NCBI GenBank assembly: GCA_022827345.1
Contig: JAJDTB010000075.1
Coordinates: 1 to 64,000, forward strand
Direction: 5' to 3'
Source: Gemmatimonadota bacterium
GTDB taxonomy: Bacteria > Gemmatimonadota > Gemmatimonadetes > Longimicrobiales > Gaopeijiaceae
DNA length: 64,000 nucleotides
Shown: in pieces, positions 63,980-64,000 of the stretch
Numbering within the stretch: the first letter of the stretch is position 1
How the letters are laid out: the number at the start of each line of letters is the position of its first letter
The notes under the pieces: model-generated
Databases searched by the model: none
Seen by the model: only the letters and a program-made list of their open reading frames with translations
Told to the model about the DNA's origin: nothing
Made by a program: the position numbers and the translations under genes

Positions 63980-64000
63980 CCCGCAAACGCGGGGCCGAGC
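63980..64000 (+). repeat. Probable start of a fourth structured repeat copy (cut by window end)
   Basis: CCCCGC-AAAC-GCGGGG followed by GCCGAGC resembles the flanking hairpin that opens copy B (62930-62943, CCGCG-CAAA-CGCGG then TGCCG). If it is a copy, it has the orientation of B and an 11-bp end should follow about 35 bases beyond the window. Confidence 0.35.

Larger units (their letters stand above)
62005..64000. other. 2 kb without a convincing gene, carrying a family of structured repeats
   Basis: Open frames exist on both strands, but their Arg/Pro/Ala/Gly composition, lack of motifs and disagreement in frame between repeat copies argue against coding. The region from 62288 on is largely occupied by the structured elements listed separately; 62005-62287, 62572-62929 and 63212-63545 hold nothing else I recognise. 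Confidence 0.6.

Noticed and set aside
55454-64000. Integron cassette array (a few CTAAC/GTTAGAC-like cores)
   Set aside because: Cores are not paired into attC-like folds between genes, genes point both ways, and no integron integrase is present.

Overview
This is a high-GC bacterial chromosome segment from a diderm organism. It carries a complete Kdo branch (kdsB, kdsA, kdsC, kdsD), LPS-transport genes (lptC, an lptA-like gene, lptB) and many short-spaced or 4-base-overlapping genes. Gene content and protein style (LVIVD-repeat secreted protein, lptA-like protein with long Asp/Ser/Ala-rich linkers, frequent GTG starts) suggest Gemmatimonadota. That assignment is inference; no rRNA or other decisive marker is present.

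Layout. 1-2.5 kb is a worn accessory edge: the C-terminal end of an IS481-type transposase, a DUF2971 gene broken by one in-frame TAG, and a MazF-type toxin-antitoxin pair, followed by tRNA-Arg(CCT). 2.7-7.5 kb (plus strand) holds a secreted Ig/LVIVD protein, a PLP dehydratase, a CDF metal exporter and a YfgM-like TPR protein. 7.7-29.3 kb (minus strand) is a long, mostly tightly packed block, read from 29.3 kb downwards: kdsB-pyrG-kdsA-kdsC-kdsD-lptC-lptA-lptB-rpoN, then glycosyltransferases, UDP-GlcNAc 2-epimerase, a methyltransferase, YfhO-like and LPG-synthase-like membrane proteins, a dolichol-phosphate-mannose-type transferase, an acyltransferase, proline dehydrogenase and a serine hydrolase. 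29.4-36.8 kb holds pabA/trpG, a zinc-ribbon protein, nadE, an S41 protease, xerC/D, a DedA protein and ispF. 36.8-42.9 kb is the classic yceD-rpmF-plsX-fabH-fabD-fabG-acpP-fabF fatty-acid cluster. 43-55.5 kb is housekeeping: ndk, a CBS protein, sucCD, cysteine desulfurase and mnmA (a tRNA thiolation pair), grpE-dnaJ without dnaK, cinA-C, pgsA, recR, ybaB, dnaX, the SRP RNA gene just upstream of dnaX, and yraN.

55.6-64 kb is accessory DNA: a small secreted protein, about 1.2 kb without a recognisable gene, a nucleoside-deoxyribosyltransferase-like protein with a long helical tail, a HigBA toxin-antitoxin pair, and a 929-residue single-chain MmeI-type (type IIL) restriction-modification enzyme. 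After it lie 2 kb with no convincing gene. In these I find three copies, and the start of a probable fourth, of a roughly 283-bp structured element in alternating orientation. Each has a 90-bp module bounded by an exact 11-bp inverted repeat and, 89-91 bp away, a cluster of hexamers spaced 23-25 bp. The hexamer differs between copies (TGTGAA, TGCACA, TGCGCA) but is the same within a copy, in both module and cluster. I do not recognise this element; it is the best candidate here for something undescribed.

How the genes work together: the 9.8-29.3 kb block makes Kdo and exports and decorates the outer-membrane glycolipid, with sigma-54 encoded inside it. The 36.8-42.9 kb block supplies acyl chains, and PgsA and the acyltransferase use them. 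The 55-64 kb end looks like a defence and mobile-DNA neighbourhood.
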